From: Chitinophagaceae bacterium
Lineage (GTDB): Bacteria > Bacteroidota > Bacteroidia > Chitinophagales > Chitinophagaceae
DNA: 34,770 nucleotides
Direction of reading: 5' to 3'
Assembly (NCBI GenBank): GCA_004322015.1
Contig: SCQT01000194.1
Span: forward strand, 1 to 34,770
This document shows, in pieces, positions 17,938-26,815 of this stretch. Every line of letters begins with the position of its first letter. The first letter of the stretch is position 1. Under the pieces are notes generated by a model. It was given only the letters and a program-made list of their open reading frames with translations, made no database searches and had not been told where the DNA came from. The position numbers and the translations under genes are program-made.

Positions 17938-17976
17938 ATTTATTTTTATTTTTTCAGTAAATGTAAAATTTTCCAA

Positions 17977-20511
17977 TTATTCTTCCAAAGGAGAATTTCC
18001 ATTATTGTCTTCACTGTCTGATTCCACATGGTTATCATCCTCTTTAATGCGTGCCACTGCCGCAATATCGTCTTCGTCATTCATCCTGATCAATCGCACG
18101 CCTTGCGTGGCTCTGCCGGCTTCCCTGACATCTGCCACCGCCATCCGGATAATGATACCCGATTTACAAATAATCATCAGGTCGTCCGCTTCCACCACAT
18201 CGAGCATAGCTACTAAGGCGCCTGTCTTTTCGGTAATATGAATGGTTTTTACACCTTTTCCTCCCCGGTGTGTAATGCGATAATCACCCACGTCCGTTCT
18301 CTTGCCGAACCCTTTTTCTGAAACCACTAAAATCGTTTTTTGAGTGATCTCTCCATCTTTTTCTACACAAATCATACCAACCACTTCATCATTCTCCGCA
18401 TCCACTTCTATCCCCCTGACGCCGATGGCGCCTCTGCCCGTGGGTCTGACAGCTTCTTCATGAAAACGAATGGCTCTTCCCGATCTTACAGCCATCATGA
18501 CAAAACAATTTCCATCCGTGAGCCTGGCTTCCAATAATTGATCTCCTTCATTGATCGTGATGGCGTTAACGCCATTCTGCCTCGGACGGGAAAATTCTTC
18601 CAGAGATGTTTTCTTAATAATCCCTTTTTTGGTGGCTAAAAGGATATAGTGACTATTAATAAAATCAGTATTATTGAGATCGCGTACATCAATAATGGCA
18701 CGGATATTATCATCAGCAGGCAGGTTCAACAGATTCTGAATAGCGCGCCCTTTACTTTGCTTTTCACCGTCAGGTATCTCATAAGCTTTTATCCAATAGC
18801 ATCTGCCTTTGTCAGTAAAGAATAATAATGTATGGTGTGTGGAGGATATGAACAAATTCTCTATAAAATCTTCTTCTCTAGTTTTTCCGCCAATCGCCCC
18901 GCGTCCGCCGCGCTTTTGCTGACGATAATCTTCAGCAGAAGTACGTTTGATATAACCGAGATGAGAAATGGTGATCACAATATCTTCCTCGGCAATGATA
19001 TCCTCAATACTCATCTCATCCGCACGATATTGAATTTCCGTCCTGCGTTCGTCACCGAATTTTTTCTTGATTTCCAATAATTCATCTTTGATGATCTGCA
19101 TCCGCATGCCTTCATTGGCAAGAATTTCTTTCAGATGCTCTATCAGTTTGCTCACTTCCACAAATTCTTCCCTGATCTTATCGCGCTCCATGCCGGTAAG
19201 ACGTTGCAAACGCAATTCGAGAATGGCTTTGGACTGAATTTCCGATAATCCGAAAGTGGTCATTAATCCGTTCTTGGCATCATCAGGTGTTTTAGAATTC
19301 CGTATCAGTGTGATCACTTCATCCAAATGATCCAAAGCCACCAGAAAGCCTTCTAATATGTGCGCGCGCTTTTCAGCTTCCCCCAGTTCATGTCTGGTTC
19401 GCCTAACCACGACTTCATGCCGGAATTCGATGAACTCAACGATCAGTTGCTTTAGATTCAGGGTCAGGGGCCGGCCTTTCACTAAGGCTACATTATTGAT
19501 GCCAAAGGAAGTCTGCAGCTCACTGTACTTATATAATTGGTTAATGATGACCTGCGGCATGGCATCACGGCGTAATTCAATGGTGATGCGGGTACCGTCC
19601 TTATTCGATTCATTGGCCACGTTGGTGATCCCATCAATAATTTTGTTATGCACCAATTGTCCGATCTTTTCTGCCAAAGCATCGCGGCTTACCTGGTAAG
19701 GCACCTCCGTGATAATGATCTTATCCTTTCCGTTGTGGGAAGTTTCTACTTCCACTCTTCCTCTCAGGACGACTCTGCCCCGGCCGGTATGCATGGCCTG
19801 CTTCACACCTTCCATGCCATAAATAATTCCATGTGTGGGGAAATCAGGCGCCTTCACATATTTCATCAGCTCATCAATCGTAATATCACGCTTATCAATA
19901 TAAGCAATGCAGCCGTCCACTACTTCGGAAAGATTATGCGGCACCATATTGGTAGCCATTCCTACAGCAATTCCCGAAGAACCATTCACAAGCAACTGAG
20001 GAATACGTGTGGGCAATACCGTGGGTTCCTGTAATGAATCGTCAAAATTATTTTGAAAGTCAACGGTATCCTTGTCAATGTCCGCCAGCATGTTTTCAGC
20101 CAGGTCCTGTAACCTAGCCTCCGTATAACGCATAGCAGCGGGACCGTCTCCGTCCTGGGCGCCGAAGTTTCCCTGTCCGTCCACTAAGGTATAGCGCATG
20201 CTCCAGGGCTGCGCCATCCGCACCATCGCGTCATATACCGCTTTATCACCATGCGGATGATATTTACCCAGCACCTCTCCGACAATACGGGCGGATTTCT
20301 TGGTGGGTTTGTTATGGGTAAGTCCTAATTCCGACATCGCAAAAAGTACCCTGCGATGCACAGGTTTTAAGCCATCTCTTACATCCGGAAGGGCGCGGCC
20401 GACAATCACTGACATGGAATAGTCAATGTAGGCCGTTTTCATCTCTTCTTCAATATTGATCTGGATAATTCTGCCTTCCTGCTGCAGGCTGTCTTCCTGA
20501 TTTTCTGCCAT
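17977..20511 (-). CDS. gyrA: DNA gyrase subunit A
   Basis: The A subunit of DNA gyrase, which cuts and reseals DNA while introducing negative supercoils. At 844 residues it has normal length. The N-terminal domain has [25 protein letters not shown] (split at residues 30-54), the quinolone-resistance region [20 protein letters not shown] (82-101), and the active-site Tyr129 in RYTEARL. The C-terminal beta-pinwheel shows the GyrA box as QKRGGRG (about residues 530-537), which separates it from ParC of topoisomerase IV. At the position matching E. coli Ser83 this protein has Lys90 (codon at 20242-20244), while the Asp87 equivalent is kept as Asp94. The tail is acidic ([15 protein letters not shown]). 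gyrB is not in the window. Confidence 0.97.
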   Translation of the reverse strand: MAENQEDSLQQEGRIIQINIEEEMKTAYIDYSMSVIVGRALPDVRDGLKPVHRRVLFAMSELGLTHNKPTKKSARIVGEVLGKYHPHGDKAVYDAMVRMAQPWSMRYTLVDGQGNFGAQDGDGPAAMRYTEARLQDLAENMLADIDKDTVDFQNNFDDSLQEPTVLPTRIPQLLVNGSSGIAVGMATNMVPHNLSEVVDGCIAYIDKRDITIDELMKYVKAPDFPTHGIIYGMEGVKQAMHTGRGRVVLRGRVEVETSHNGKDKIIITEVPYQVSRDALAEKIGQLVHNKIIDGITNVANESNKDGTRITIELRRDAMPQVIINQLYKYSELQTSFGINNVALVKGRPLTLNLKQLIVEFIEFRHEVVVRRTRHELGEAEKRAHILEGFLVALDHLDEVITLIRNSKTPDDAKNGLMTTFGLSEIQSKAILELRLQRLTGMERDKIREEFVEVSKLIEHLKEILANEGMRMQIIKDELLEIKKKFGDERRTEIQYRADEMSIEDIIAEEDIVITISHLGYIKRTSAEDYRQQKRGGRGAIGGKTREEDFIENLFISSTHHTLLFFTDKGRCYWIKAYEIPDGEKQSKGRAIQNLLNLPADDNIRAIIDVRDLNNTDFINSHYILLATKKGIIKKTSLEEFSRPRQNGVNAITINEGDQLLEARLTDGNCFVMMAVRSGRAIRFHEEAVRPTGRGAIGVRGIEVDAENDEVVGMICVEKDGEITQKTILVVSEKGFGKRTDVGDYRITHRGGKGVKTIHITEKTGALVAMLDVVEADDLMIICKSGIIIRMAVADVREAGRATQGVRLIRMNDEDDIAAVARIKEDDNHVESDSEDNNGNSPLEE

Positions 20512-20558
20512 TTTTAATTGTTGCTTAATTAAATTTTATGGAATGATTAAATAGCGGA

Positions 20559-20589
20559 CAAAGATACGGATTTTGAGCGCATTTTCAAG
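20559..20589 (-). promoter_or_regulatory. Bacteroidota-type promoter for gyrA
   Basis: Read on the - strand, TATCTTTG (20559-20566) matches the -7 consensus TAnnTTTG. CTTG (20586-20589), 19 nt upstream, fits the -33 element. The -7 box lies 47 bp before the gyrA ATG, a normal leader length. Confidence 0.7.
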
Positions 20590-20964
20590 GGAGGAAATGG
20601 AGGTAGGGTTTTTAATGCGACTAAAAAAGGGAGTCTTTCAATTCAACAATTGAAAAGAATTATGAACAATAGTTCTCCAAGCGCTGTCTTTGATTTTGTT
20701 CTTCAAAAAACAGGCTGATGATGGAGGTTTAAAATCTATTCAAATTTAATACGCTCGAGAAAATGACATGGATGTGAATTTTGTAATGGGAATCTCTGAA
20801 AACTCAGGGAAAGTCAGTAACTTTAAGGTATAAACGAAAAGTATTTAAAAATTACCGAAATGGGTCAGCAGAGGTTCTCTAATATAGGGATAGCTTTGAG
20901 AGATCCCTGGAGATAGACTCTCTCAATTTGAAATTAAAGTCCGCGGAATTTTTAGAGTGACCTG
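20590..20964. other. Gap with no supportable gene
   Basis: Between the gyrA promoter and the small membrane protein gene about 375 bp hold no open frame with a recognisable product. One short perfect inverted repeat is present, TTTCAATT (20636-20643) and AATTGAAA (20648-20655). Read on the - strand it is followed a few bases later by CCCTTTTTT and could be a weak terminator for the gene at 20965. I see nothing else. Confidence 0.5.
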
Positions 20965-21270
20965 TTAGTCCCCTAAAGCATTCAGTATGATACAACCGGC
21001 TATTACAACAATCAGCACGATAGTACCAACGACTACGTACTCATTTCTTTCAAACCACGTTTTATCGGAAGACGGCACTGAATGAAATTCATCCTCTTTT
21101 TCTACCGGCCCATTTCTTTCAAACCATGATTCATCGGCAGATAATCCGGGATGCGATTCTTCCTTTTCTTCTTCTGAAGGAACAGGCTTCTTCCTGGCTG
21201 ATAAAATCTTTTCTTTTAAAATTTCTTCGGGGGAGGCTCGGTGTGTACCAGTATGTATATCTTTTTCCAT
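20965..21270 (-). CDS. Small membrane protein with duplicated WFERN motif
   Basis: A 101-residue protein that I do not recognise. The first 75 residues are charged and hydrophilic. The only hydrophobic segment is at about 78-98 (YVVVGTIVLIVVIAGCIILNA), leaving three residues behind it, so it would sit in the membrane by a C-terminal tail. The motif WFERN occurs twice, at 49-53 and 72-76, each preceded by an S-x-D-(E/K)-(S/T) stretch (SADESWFERN, SSDKTWFERN), which points to an internal duplication. The second copy runs straight into the membrane helix. It stands alone, divergent from ccmE and separated from gyrA by about 450 bp. Coding potential is supported by the motif repeat and sensible start; function unknown. 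Confidence 0.6.
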   Translation of the reverse strand: MEKDIHTGTHRASPEEILKEKILSARKKPVPSEEEKEESHPGLSADESWFERNGPVEKEDEFHSVPSSDKTWFERNEYVVVGTIVLIVVIAGCIILNALGD

Positions 21271-21460
21271 AAATAAATTTGTCCATTCGGGGACAAAGTA
21301 ACGATATGAGCATCCTTTTAAACATTTGTTTTGGTTAAGTTCTCATTTCATCAGGGGAAAGCGTGAGAGTACAGCGTAAACGTTAGAATCCCAAAACGCA
21401 CTTCTTTTACCTTTTATGTATTTTTAACATATAAAGACAGATATATACTCCTTTTTGCAT

Positions 21461-21468
21461 TAACTTTG
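21461..21468 (+). promoter_or_regulatory. Probable -7 promoter element of the ccm genes
   Basis: TAACTTTG (21461-21468) matches TAnnTTTG and lies 24 bp before the chosen ccmE ATG. No convincing TTTG is found 19-21 nt upstream. It overlaps the in-frame TTG at 21466, which is one more reason not to use that codon as the start. Confidence 0.5.
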
Positions 21469-21492
21469 CGAGTTAATATAAATTCCCCTCAG

Positions 21493-21903
21493 ATGAAAAA
21501 ATCTAATATCATCATTTTAATAGTTATCGCAGTGTCCATTGCTGTGATCATTGGCATGGTAGGCGATTTCAGCACTTATGAAACTTTTTCCACCGCATCA
21601 AGACGTCCGGGAAAAGAATATCATGTCATTGGACAGTTGGATAAGAGCCAGCCCATGGTGTATGATCCGGCAAAAAATGCCAATTATTTCAGCTTTTACG
21701 TGAAAGATAAAAAGGGAAATATCCGCCAGGTGGTTTACCATGGAACCGAACCCACCGACTTTGAGAAATCTGAACAAATTGTACTTACCGGCAGCATGGG
21801 TGCCAATAATGTTTTTCAATGTTCACAGATATTGATGAAGTGCCCCTCCAAATATGTTCCCAACCAGGCACAAATGAACAAGGAAATCGAATCTAAAATG
21901 TAA
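21493..21903 (+). CDS. ccmE: Cytochrome c maturation protein CcmE, Cys-type
   Basis: The periplasmic heme chaperone of cytochrome c maturation, 136 residues. An N-terminal anchor (MKKSNIIILIVIAVSIAVIIGM) is followed by the OB-fold: YHVIGQLDKSQP, YFSFYVKDKKGNIRQVVYHG, EQIVLTGSMG. The heme-attachment region reads KCPSKY, meaning Cys117 and Tyr121 in a CxxxY arrangement, where E. coli CcmE has HxxxY. The Cys form is known from archaea and some bacteria and as far as I recall is usual in Bacteroidota. An upstream TTG would add nine residues but lies in the promoter element. The heme lyase gene begins 36 bp downstream. Confidence 0.88.
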   Translation: MKKSNIIILIVIAVSIAVIIGMVGDFSTYETFSTASRRPGKEYHVIGQLDKSQPMVYDPAKNANYFSFYVKDKKGNIRQVVYHGTEPTDFEKSEQIVLTGSMGANNVFQCSQILMKCPSKYVPNQAQMNKEIESKM

Positions 21904-21939
21904 GTTTTTTCGCTGGTGTAACGTGTTTAAAAAAACGTG

Positions 21940-24477
21940 ATGAAGATAAATTATATCGGAGAGCATCTTTTCCCGGGAGAATTAGGCCACTTCTTAATTA
22001 TACTTGCCTTTACAGCCTCTATTGTAGCCACCGTTTCCTATTTCATTGCCACTGTTTCCAAAGTTCAGACCAACAGGCAATCCTGGCGAAGGCTCGGAAG
22101 AGGCTCGTTCTTTGTACAGTTTTTCGCAACCTTCGGCATCTTTATCCTACTCTGCTGGATACTTTTTCACCATTATTTTGAATACCAGTACGTATGGGAA
22201 TACACCAGTAAAGATCTGTCCACAGAATTCCTCTTTTCAAGCATCTGGAACGGCCAGGAGGGTAGCTTTCTTTTATGGAGCTTATGGGATTGCATTTTGG
22301 GTGCGGTGCTGATGTATTCTTCTGCGCGTCAGGACAGGAAGTTGGCAGGTAACGGAATAGGATGGGAGGCTCCGGTAATGACTGTCATGTCTTTTGCTCA
22401 GCTTTGCCTGGCTTCTATGTTGCTCGGAATTTATATCTTCGGCTATAAAGTCGGCAGCAGCCCCTTTATTCTTTTCCGCCAGGCAAATCCTTCCATGCCT
22501 GTTTTCCAAAATGCGAATTATCTGAGCTTTATTACGGACGGACGGGGATTAAATCCTCTTTTACAAAATTACTGGATGGTCATCCATCCTCCGATATTGT
22601 TCTGCGGATTTGCCTCCACCATTATACCTTTCAGCTATGCGGTATCGGGATTATGGACAAAACGGTATAAGGAATGGCTTCAGCCGGCATTACCCTGGGC
22701 GCTTTTTTCAGGAGCTGTATTGGGAACCGGTGTGATTATGGGCGGCGCCTGGGCTTATGAAACGCTTTCTTTCGGAGGTTTCTGGGCATGGGATCCGGTG
22801 GAAATCGGAGCCATGGTCCCCTGGTTGTTAATTATCGGAGGTATCCATACCCTGATGGCTTATAAGCATACAGGACATTCACTTCGCTCTACCTTCTTCT
22901 TTTTTATTACCGCATTTATACTGGTTTTATACGCTACTTTTCTTACAAGGAGCGGCATACTGGGAGACACCTCCGTTCATGCTTTTACCAACTTGGGACT
23001 AAGCGGACAATTGCTGGTCTTCCTGTTTGTCTTTTTGATTGTGGCTTTTGCCCTGTTCATTTGGAACTACAAAAAGATCCCTGAAGTTAAAAAGGAAGAA
23101 GGAATGGATACCCGTGAATTCTGGATGTTCATTGGCGCCTTAATTCTTTTCTTGGCAGGGATTTATGCTCTTTTCGGCGCTTCTATTCCGGTATGGAATA
23201 AATTATTTCACTTAAACATGGCGCCGCCTGTAGATCAGAAATTTCACTATAATAAAATTGAAATTTTTGTAGGAATAACCCTGGGATTAGGTACTGCCAT
23301 GATACAGTATCTGAAATACCGTAATACAGATCCCAAAATGTTTTGGAAGAAGATATGGAAGCCCACCCTGGTCACCCTGATCATAGGTACTGCCATTGCT
23401 GTTTTTGGAAATATTAATTACTGGGATCATGGTGTAGGTTTTCTGGCGGCTATTTATATTTTGATCTATGCCAGCGTATATGCTTTAGTTGCCAACGCCG
23501 GCTATATGATCACCGAATTAAAGGGGAAAATGAAGAATGCGGGAGCTTCCGTGGCTCATTTCGGCTTCGGACTGATGTTGCTGGGTATTGTGATCTCCAC
23601 TTCCAAACAAACGGCTATTTCTCATGATACGCTGGGGCTGATTGGAAATAATTATTTTCCACAAGGCAGTGCGGAAGCCAAGCATCCCGAAGAAAATGTG
23701 TTTCTGCCGCGTAATACTCCCATGGCTATGGGCAAATATACGGTTACCTATTTAGGCGATTCTACCGCACTGCATGACCCTAAGACTTACTATAAAGTCA
23801 ACTATGTTGAAAAGAACAAAGAAGGCAAAATAGTTCAGCATTTTAACATGTATCCCGACGCCTTTGTAAACCCCCAGGGAGAGGAGGGATTAATTGCCAA
23901 TCCCGACTCAAAACATTATTGGAACCATGATGTGTTCACCTATGTGACCTCCGTGTTTGATCCTTCCAAAATGAAAGACACAGCCCAGTATAAACCTTAT
24001 GAATTGCAGCCGGGAGATACTGTTTTCTTTTCTGACGGGTATATGCGGCTGGATAAAATCGTGACGCATCCGGTATCACCCAATTATCAGCCCCGGCCGG
24101 GTGATTTGGCAGTGGGCGCTCAACTGGAGGTTCATAATAACATCGGAAACGTTTTTGATGCCATGCCCATTTATTATCTCAGGGACTCTTTGTACCAATA
24201 CAACGTGGCTGATACTGTGCGGAACCTGGCGCTCTTTATTCAGTTCGATAAGATTCTTCCCGAACAGAAAAAAATACGATTGCTGGTTAAACAATCCGGA
24301 GTGGCAAACGATTATATAGTCATGAAAGCCTATGTATTCCCTTTTGTCAATTTACTATGGCTTGGAACCATCATTATGGTAATAGGGTTTGTGATCAGTA
24401 TAAGAAAAAGGATATTTCAGATCAGAAAGCTTTTAAAACAACCTTCCACATCACAACATGAAAAAGTTCCAGTTTAA
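21940..24477 (+). CDS. ccsA: Cytochrome c biogenesis protein, CcmF/CcsA-type heme lyase
   Basis: An 845-residue polytopic inner membrane protein that joins heme to apocytochrome c. The tryptophan-rich heme-handling motif GGFWAWDPVEIGAMVPWL is clear, about residues 280-297, with conserved His residues on nearby periplasmic loops (NYWMVIHPPILF, TLMAYKHTGHS). About 14 or more membrane helices surround it, and a large soluble domain (about 560-800) lies before the last helix, as in CcmF. The start is taken as ATG at 21940 rather than the GTG one codon earlier. Its last 20 bases overlap the rhodanese gene. It supplies c-type cytochromes for respiration and possibly the electron acceptor of the GMC dehydrogenase upstream (inference). 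The exact name, CcmF or CcsA, is uncertain. Confidence 0.9.
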   Translation: MKINYIGEHLFPGELGHFLIILAFTASIVATVSYFIATVSKVQTNRQSWRRLGRGSFFVQFFATFGIFILLCWILFHHYFEYQYVWEYTSKDLSTEFLFSSIWNGQEGSFLLWSLWDCILGAVLMYSSARQDRKLAGNGIGWEAPVMTVMSFAQLCLASMLLGIYIFGYKVGSSPFILFRQANPSMPVFQNANYLSFITDGRGLNPLLQNYWMVIHPPILFCGFASTIIPFSYAVSGLWTKRYKEWLQPALPWALFSGAVLGTGVIMGGAWAYETLSFGGFWAWDPVEIGAMVPWLLIIGGIHTLMAYKHTGHSLRSTFFFFITAFILVLYATFLTRSGILGDTSVHAFTNLGLSGQLLVFLFVFLIVAFALFIWNYKKIPEVKKEEGMDTREFWMFIGALILFLAGIYALFGASIPVWNKLFHLNMAPPVDQKFHYNKIEIFVGITLGLGTAMIQYLKYRNTDPKMFWKKIWKPTLVTLIIGTAIAVFGNINYWDHGVGFLAAIYILIYASVYALVANAGYMITELKGKMKNAGASVAHFGFGLMLLGIVISTSKQTAISHDTLGLIGNNYFPQGSAEAKHPEENVFLPRNTPMAMGKYTVTYLGDSTALHDPKTYYKVNYVEKNKEGKIVQHFNMYPDAFVNPQGEEGLIANPDSKHYWNHDVFTYVTSVFDPSKMKDTAQYKPYELQPGDTVFFSDGYMRLDKIVTHPVSPNYQPRPGDLAVGAQLEVHNNIGNVFDAMPIYYLRDSLYQYNVADTVRNLALFIQFDKILPEQKKIRLLVKQSGVANDYIVMKAYVFPFVNLLWLGTIIMVIGFVISIRKRIFQIRKLLKQPSTSQHEKVPV

Positions 24478-24916
24478 TTATTTCAAATCAGCAGGAGTTA
24501 TTATATGTCTCACCATGTGTACAGCCGTTTCCTGCTTTGGCCAGCAGAAAGACCCTTGGACTAAAAAGCAACTATTGGAACCTTCGGTGCTTGCAGGTCA
24601 GCTAAATTTACCTGAGAATCAACGGCCTGTTATTATTGATGTAGGGCCGGCAGGAGTTATCAGAGATGCACAGGTTACGGGGCCGGCAGAACATGCCGAT
24701 GGCATAAAAAACCTGAAAGCTATTCTGAAAGATATTCCTAAAACTAAGGAAATAGTTATTTACTGCGGATGCTGCCCCTTTACCAAATGTCCCAATATCA
24801 GGCCGGCGTTTAAGACCCTCTTAAGTCTTGGCTTCAGGAATCCGAGGCTGTTGAACTTATCACATAATCTGAAAGCGGACTGGATAGACAAGGGCTATCC
24901 GTTGGGAGACCAATAA
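24458..24916 (+). CDS. Secreted rhodanese-like domain protein
   Basis: A 152-residue protein with a hydrophobic leader ending near CFGQQ and a rhodanese-type fold: VIIDVGPAGVIRDAQV (58-73), then the active-site strand IVIYCGCCPFTKCPN (99-113), where Cys103 is the likely sulfur-carrying residue and Cys105, Cys106 and Cys111 are additional. The rhodanese loop normally starts C-x-x-G; here it is replaced by a four-cysteine cluster, which suggests a redox or metal role instead of sulfur transfer. The gene overlaps the heme lyase gene by 20 bp, so the two are co-transcribed and it may serve cytochrome c maturation, for example in thiol handling (inference). Family confidence is good, function open. 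Confidence 0.78.
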   Translation: MKKFQFNYFKSAGVIICLTMCTAVSCFGQQKDPWTKKQLLEPSVLAGQLNLPENQRPVIIDVGPAGVIRDAQVTGPAEHADGIKNLKAILKDIPKTKEIVIYCGCCPFTKCPNIRPAFKTLLSLGFRNPRLLNLSHNLKADWIDKGYPLGDQ

Positions 24917-24944
24917 ATTTTATCCTTCCCAAGCTTTATCTTCG

Positions 24945-24952
24945 TATCTTTA
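24945..24952 (+). promoter_or_regulatory. Possible -7 promoter element before the DUF4294-bshB1 genes
   Basis: TATCTTTA (24945-24952) differs in one base from TAnnTTTG and lies 39 bp before the ATG at 24991. No good -33 element was found. A weak call. Confidence 0.3.
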
Positions 24953-24990
24953 CACATTGGTGAGCGGTTAAAACCGGTCAATTGCAGTTT

Positions 24991-25647
24991 ATGAAATTTC
25001 TGGAACGCCATGTGACCATTCCGGTGCTTTTGATATGCGGCGTTTTTACCCTGGCAAATGCACAAACGCCGGCTATGCATCCGGATAGCAGTCAAATCTA
25101 TTTCACCATCGTGCAGGGAAAGGATACCCTGATCTGGGCAGTGCTTCCCGAAGTGGATGTGTACGCAGATGCCCCCCCTCGTTTGCAAAAGAGAGTGAGA
25201 GAATGGAACAGATTAGTCAACGCAGTATATGCCACTTATCCTTATGCACGAATTGCGGCAGGCGTGTTGAACCAGGTGGATGGTCATATAGATTCTGCCC
25301 ATTATTCCAGGAGGGAAAGAAAAGAATATATTAAAACCAAAGAGCAGGAGCTAAAGCAGGAATTCGGTCCCGGCATAGAAGACCTTTCCATCTACCAGGG
25401 AAAAGTTTTAATTAAATTAATTTACAGGGAAACGGGAACAGATTGTTATGATATTATTAAGGAAATGAAAGGCGGATTCAATGCAAGGATTTGGCAAACA
25501 GTGGCTTTTGTCTTCGGAAGCAATCTGAAAACGGGCTATAATAAAGAGGAAGATGCGGACATAGAATCTATAGTACAACAATTAGAAAGTAACCCTTATT
25601 ATTATGATGCTCTTTATTACTCCAGATATTACAGAAAATACAATTAA
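24991..25647 (+). CDS. DUF4294 domain protein, secreted
   Basis: A 218-residue protein of the DUF4294 type, a family of Bacteroidota proteins without a known role. A signal peptide (MKFLERHVTIPVLLICGVFTLANAQ) precedes a domain with LPEVDVYADAPPRLQKRVREW, YPYARIAAGVLNQVDGHI, the charged RRERKEYIKTKEQELKQEFG and IYQGKVLIKLIYRETGTDCYDIIKE. The C-terminus is Tyr-rich (NPYYYDALYYSRYYRKYN). The ATG at 24991 is preferred over the in-frame TTG three codons upstream because the leader then has normal length. The stop overlaps the bshB1 ATG by one base, so translation is probably coupled, which ties the family to the bacillithiol gene at least in expression. Confidence 0.85.
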   Translation: MKFLERHVTIPVLLICGVFTLANAQTPAMHPDSSQIYFTIVQGKDTLIWAVLPEVDVYADAPPRLQKRVREWNRLVNAVYATYPYARIAAGVLNQVDGHIDSAHYSRRERKEYIKTKEQELKQEFGPGIEDLSIYQGKVLIKLIYRETGTDCYDIIKEMKGGFNARIWQTVAFVFGSNLKTGYNKEEDADIESIVQQLESNPYYYDALYYSRYYRKYN

Positions 25648-26375
25648 TGGAACAACTGAAATTAGACATTCTTGCTATTGCTGCTCATCCCGACGACATA
25701 GAATTAGGCTGCTCCGGTGTCATGATCAAAGAAGCAAAAAAAGGAAAGAAGATTGGGATAGTGGATCTTACACAAGGTGAATTAGGTACCAGGGGAACTG
25801 CGGAAACAAGAAAAGAAGAAGCAGAAGCCGCTTCGATGTCTATGAAACTGGATATACGTGAAAACCTCGGACTGCCGGACGGCTTTTTTGAAAACAAGCC
25901 CGCGCATCAACTAAAGGTAATACAAGCCATCAGAAAATACAGACCGGACATAGTGCTCACCAACGCTCCCCACGACAGGCACCCCGATCATGGACGGGCC
26001 TCCAAATTAGTGTATGACAGTTGCTTTCTTTCCGGATTGACTAAAATAGAAACTACATGGAACGGTGAAGGTCAAAGTGCATGGCGACCTAAACAAGTTT
26101 TTTATTTCATTCAATCTCATTATATTGATCCTGAATTTATTGTTGACATCAGCGGGGTGATTGAAGAAAAGAAAAATGCCATCCGTTGCTTTAAATCCCA
26201 GTTCCTGGCCTCTCCGGATGATCCTGTGCAGACTTTTATTTCCACTCCTAAGTTTTTTGATGGCGTTATACAACGGAACGCCATGTGGGGCTCCATGATA
26301 GGAGTGGAGTATGGTGAAGGATTTATTTCATCTAAAAAATTAGGATTAAGAAACCTGGAGGGATTGATCATTTAA
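25647..26375 (+). CDS. bshB1: Bacillithiol biosynthesis deacetylase BshB1
   Basis: A zinc-dependent LmbE-family N-deacetylase of 242 residues that removes acetyl from GlcNAc-malate, the second step of bacillithiol synthesis in the cytoplasm. Zinc-site motifs are AHPDDIE (13-19) and HPDHGRAS (112-119); the family-typical GELGTRGT (44-51), LGLPDGFF (74-81), and LRNLEG near the C-terminus also match BshB1. Length is normal. Bacillithiol is the main low-molecular-weight thiol in many Firmicutes and Bacteroidota. The remaining bsh genes are not in the window. It overlaps the DUF4294 gene by one base and is followed after 14 bp by the HEPN/MNT pair. Confidence 0.94.
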   Translation: MEQLKLDILAIAAHPDDIELGCSGVMIKEAKKGKKIGIVDLTQGELGTRGTAETRKEEAEAASMSMKLDIRENLGLPDGFFENKPAHQLKVIQAIRKYRPDIVLTNAPHDRHPDHGRASKLVYDSCFLSGLTKIETTWNGEGQSAWRPKQVFYFIQSHYIDPEFIVDISGVIEEKKNAIRCFKSQFLASPDDPVQTFISTPKFFDGVIQRNAMWGSMIGVEYGEGFISSKKLGLRNLEGLII

Positions 26376-26389
26376 AATGTTTTTCAGGT

Positions 26390-26815
26390 ATGGAAGAAAT
26401 GGATATTCGTTGGATACAGAGATTACAAAGCTTTGAAAAGGCTTTGTCCCAATTAAAAGATGCCGTAGAATTGAATAAACAGCGTGATCTCAGCCCATTG
26501 GAAGAGCAGGGAATTATTCAGGCTTTTGAGTTCACGCATGAATTGGCATGGAATGTAATGAAGGACTATTTTGATTATCAGGGTGGAAAATCTGTAATTA
26601 CGGGTTCGAGAGATGCAATAAGAGAAGCGTTTCAAAGAGGATTGATCACAAATGGAGAAATTTGGATGGAAATGATCAGAAGCCGTAATCAATCCTCTCA
26701 TACTTATAATGAATCTACGGCTGATGAGGTCAGAAATAAAATTGTAGAAGATTATTTCGAACAATTCGTTTCTTTTAAAAATAAAATGAACCAATTAAAA
26801 GAAGATCTCTCATGA
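26390..26815 (+). CDS. HEPN-type nucleotidyltransferase substrate-binding protein (HI0074-like), likely toxin
   Basis: A 141-residue all-helical protein of the HI0074 type. The fold begins RWIQRLQSFEKALSQLKDAV, followed by GIIQAFEFTHELAWNVMKDY (41-60), a signature of the family. The HEPN ribonuclease motif R-x4-H is present as RNQSSH (Arg99, His104), followed by TYNE. In MNT/HEPN toxin-antitoxin systems this protein is the RNA-cutting toxin, inactivated by adenylation by its partner. The nucleotidyltransferase gene overlaps the last four bases (ATGA), so both are made together. An alternative start three codons later (MDIRW) is possible. Whether this copy is active as a toxin is inference from the intact motif. 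Confidence 0.87.
   Translation: MEEMDIRWIQRLQSFEKALSQLKDAVELNKQRDLSPLEEQGIIQAFEFTHELAWNVMKDYFDYQGGKSVITGSRDAIREAFQRGLITNGEIWMEMIRSRNQSSHTYNESTADEVRNKIVEDYFEQFVSFKNKMNQLKEDLS

Noticed and set aside
17938-17976. Upstream start for the TPR protein
   Set aside because: It would put a 13-residue polar stretch before a perfect signal peptide.
19358-19699. 113-codon + strand frame inside gyrA
   Set aside because: Antisense shadow of the strongly conserved gyrA coding sequence.
21466-21492. TTG start for ccmE
   Set aside because: The codon overlaps a TAACTTTG promoter element, and the ATG at 21493 begins directly at the membrane anchor.
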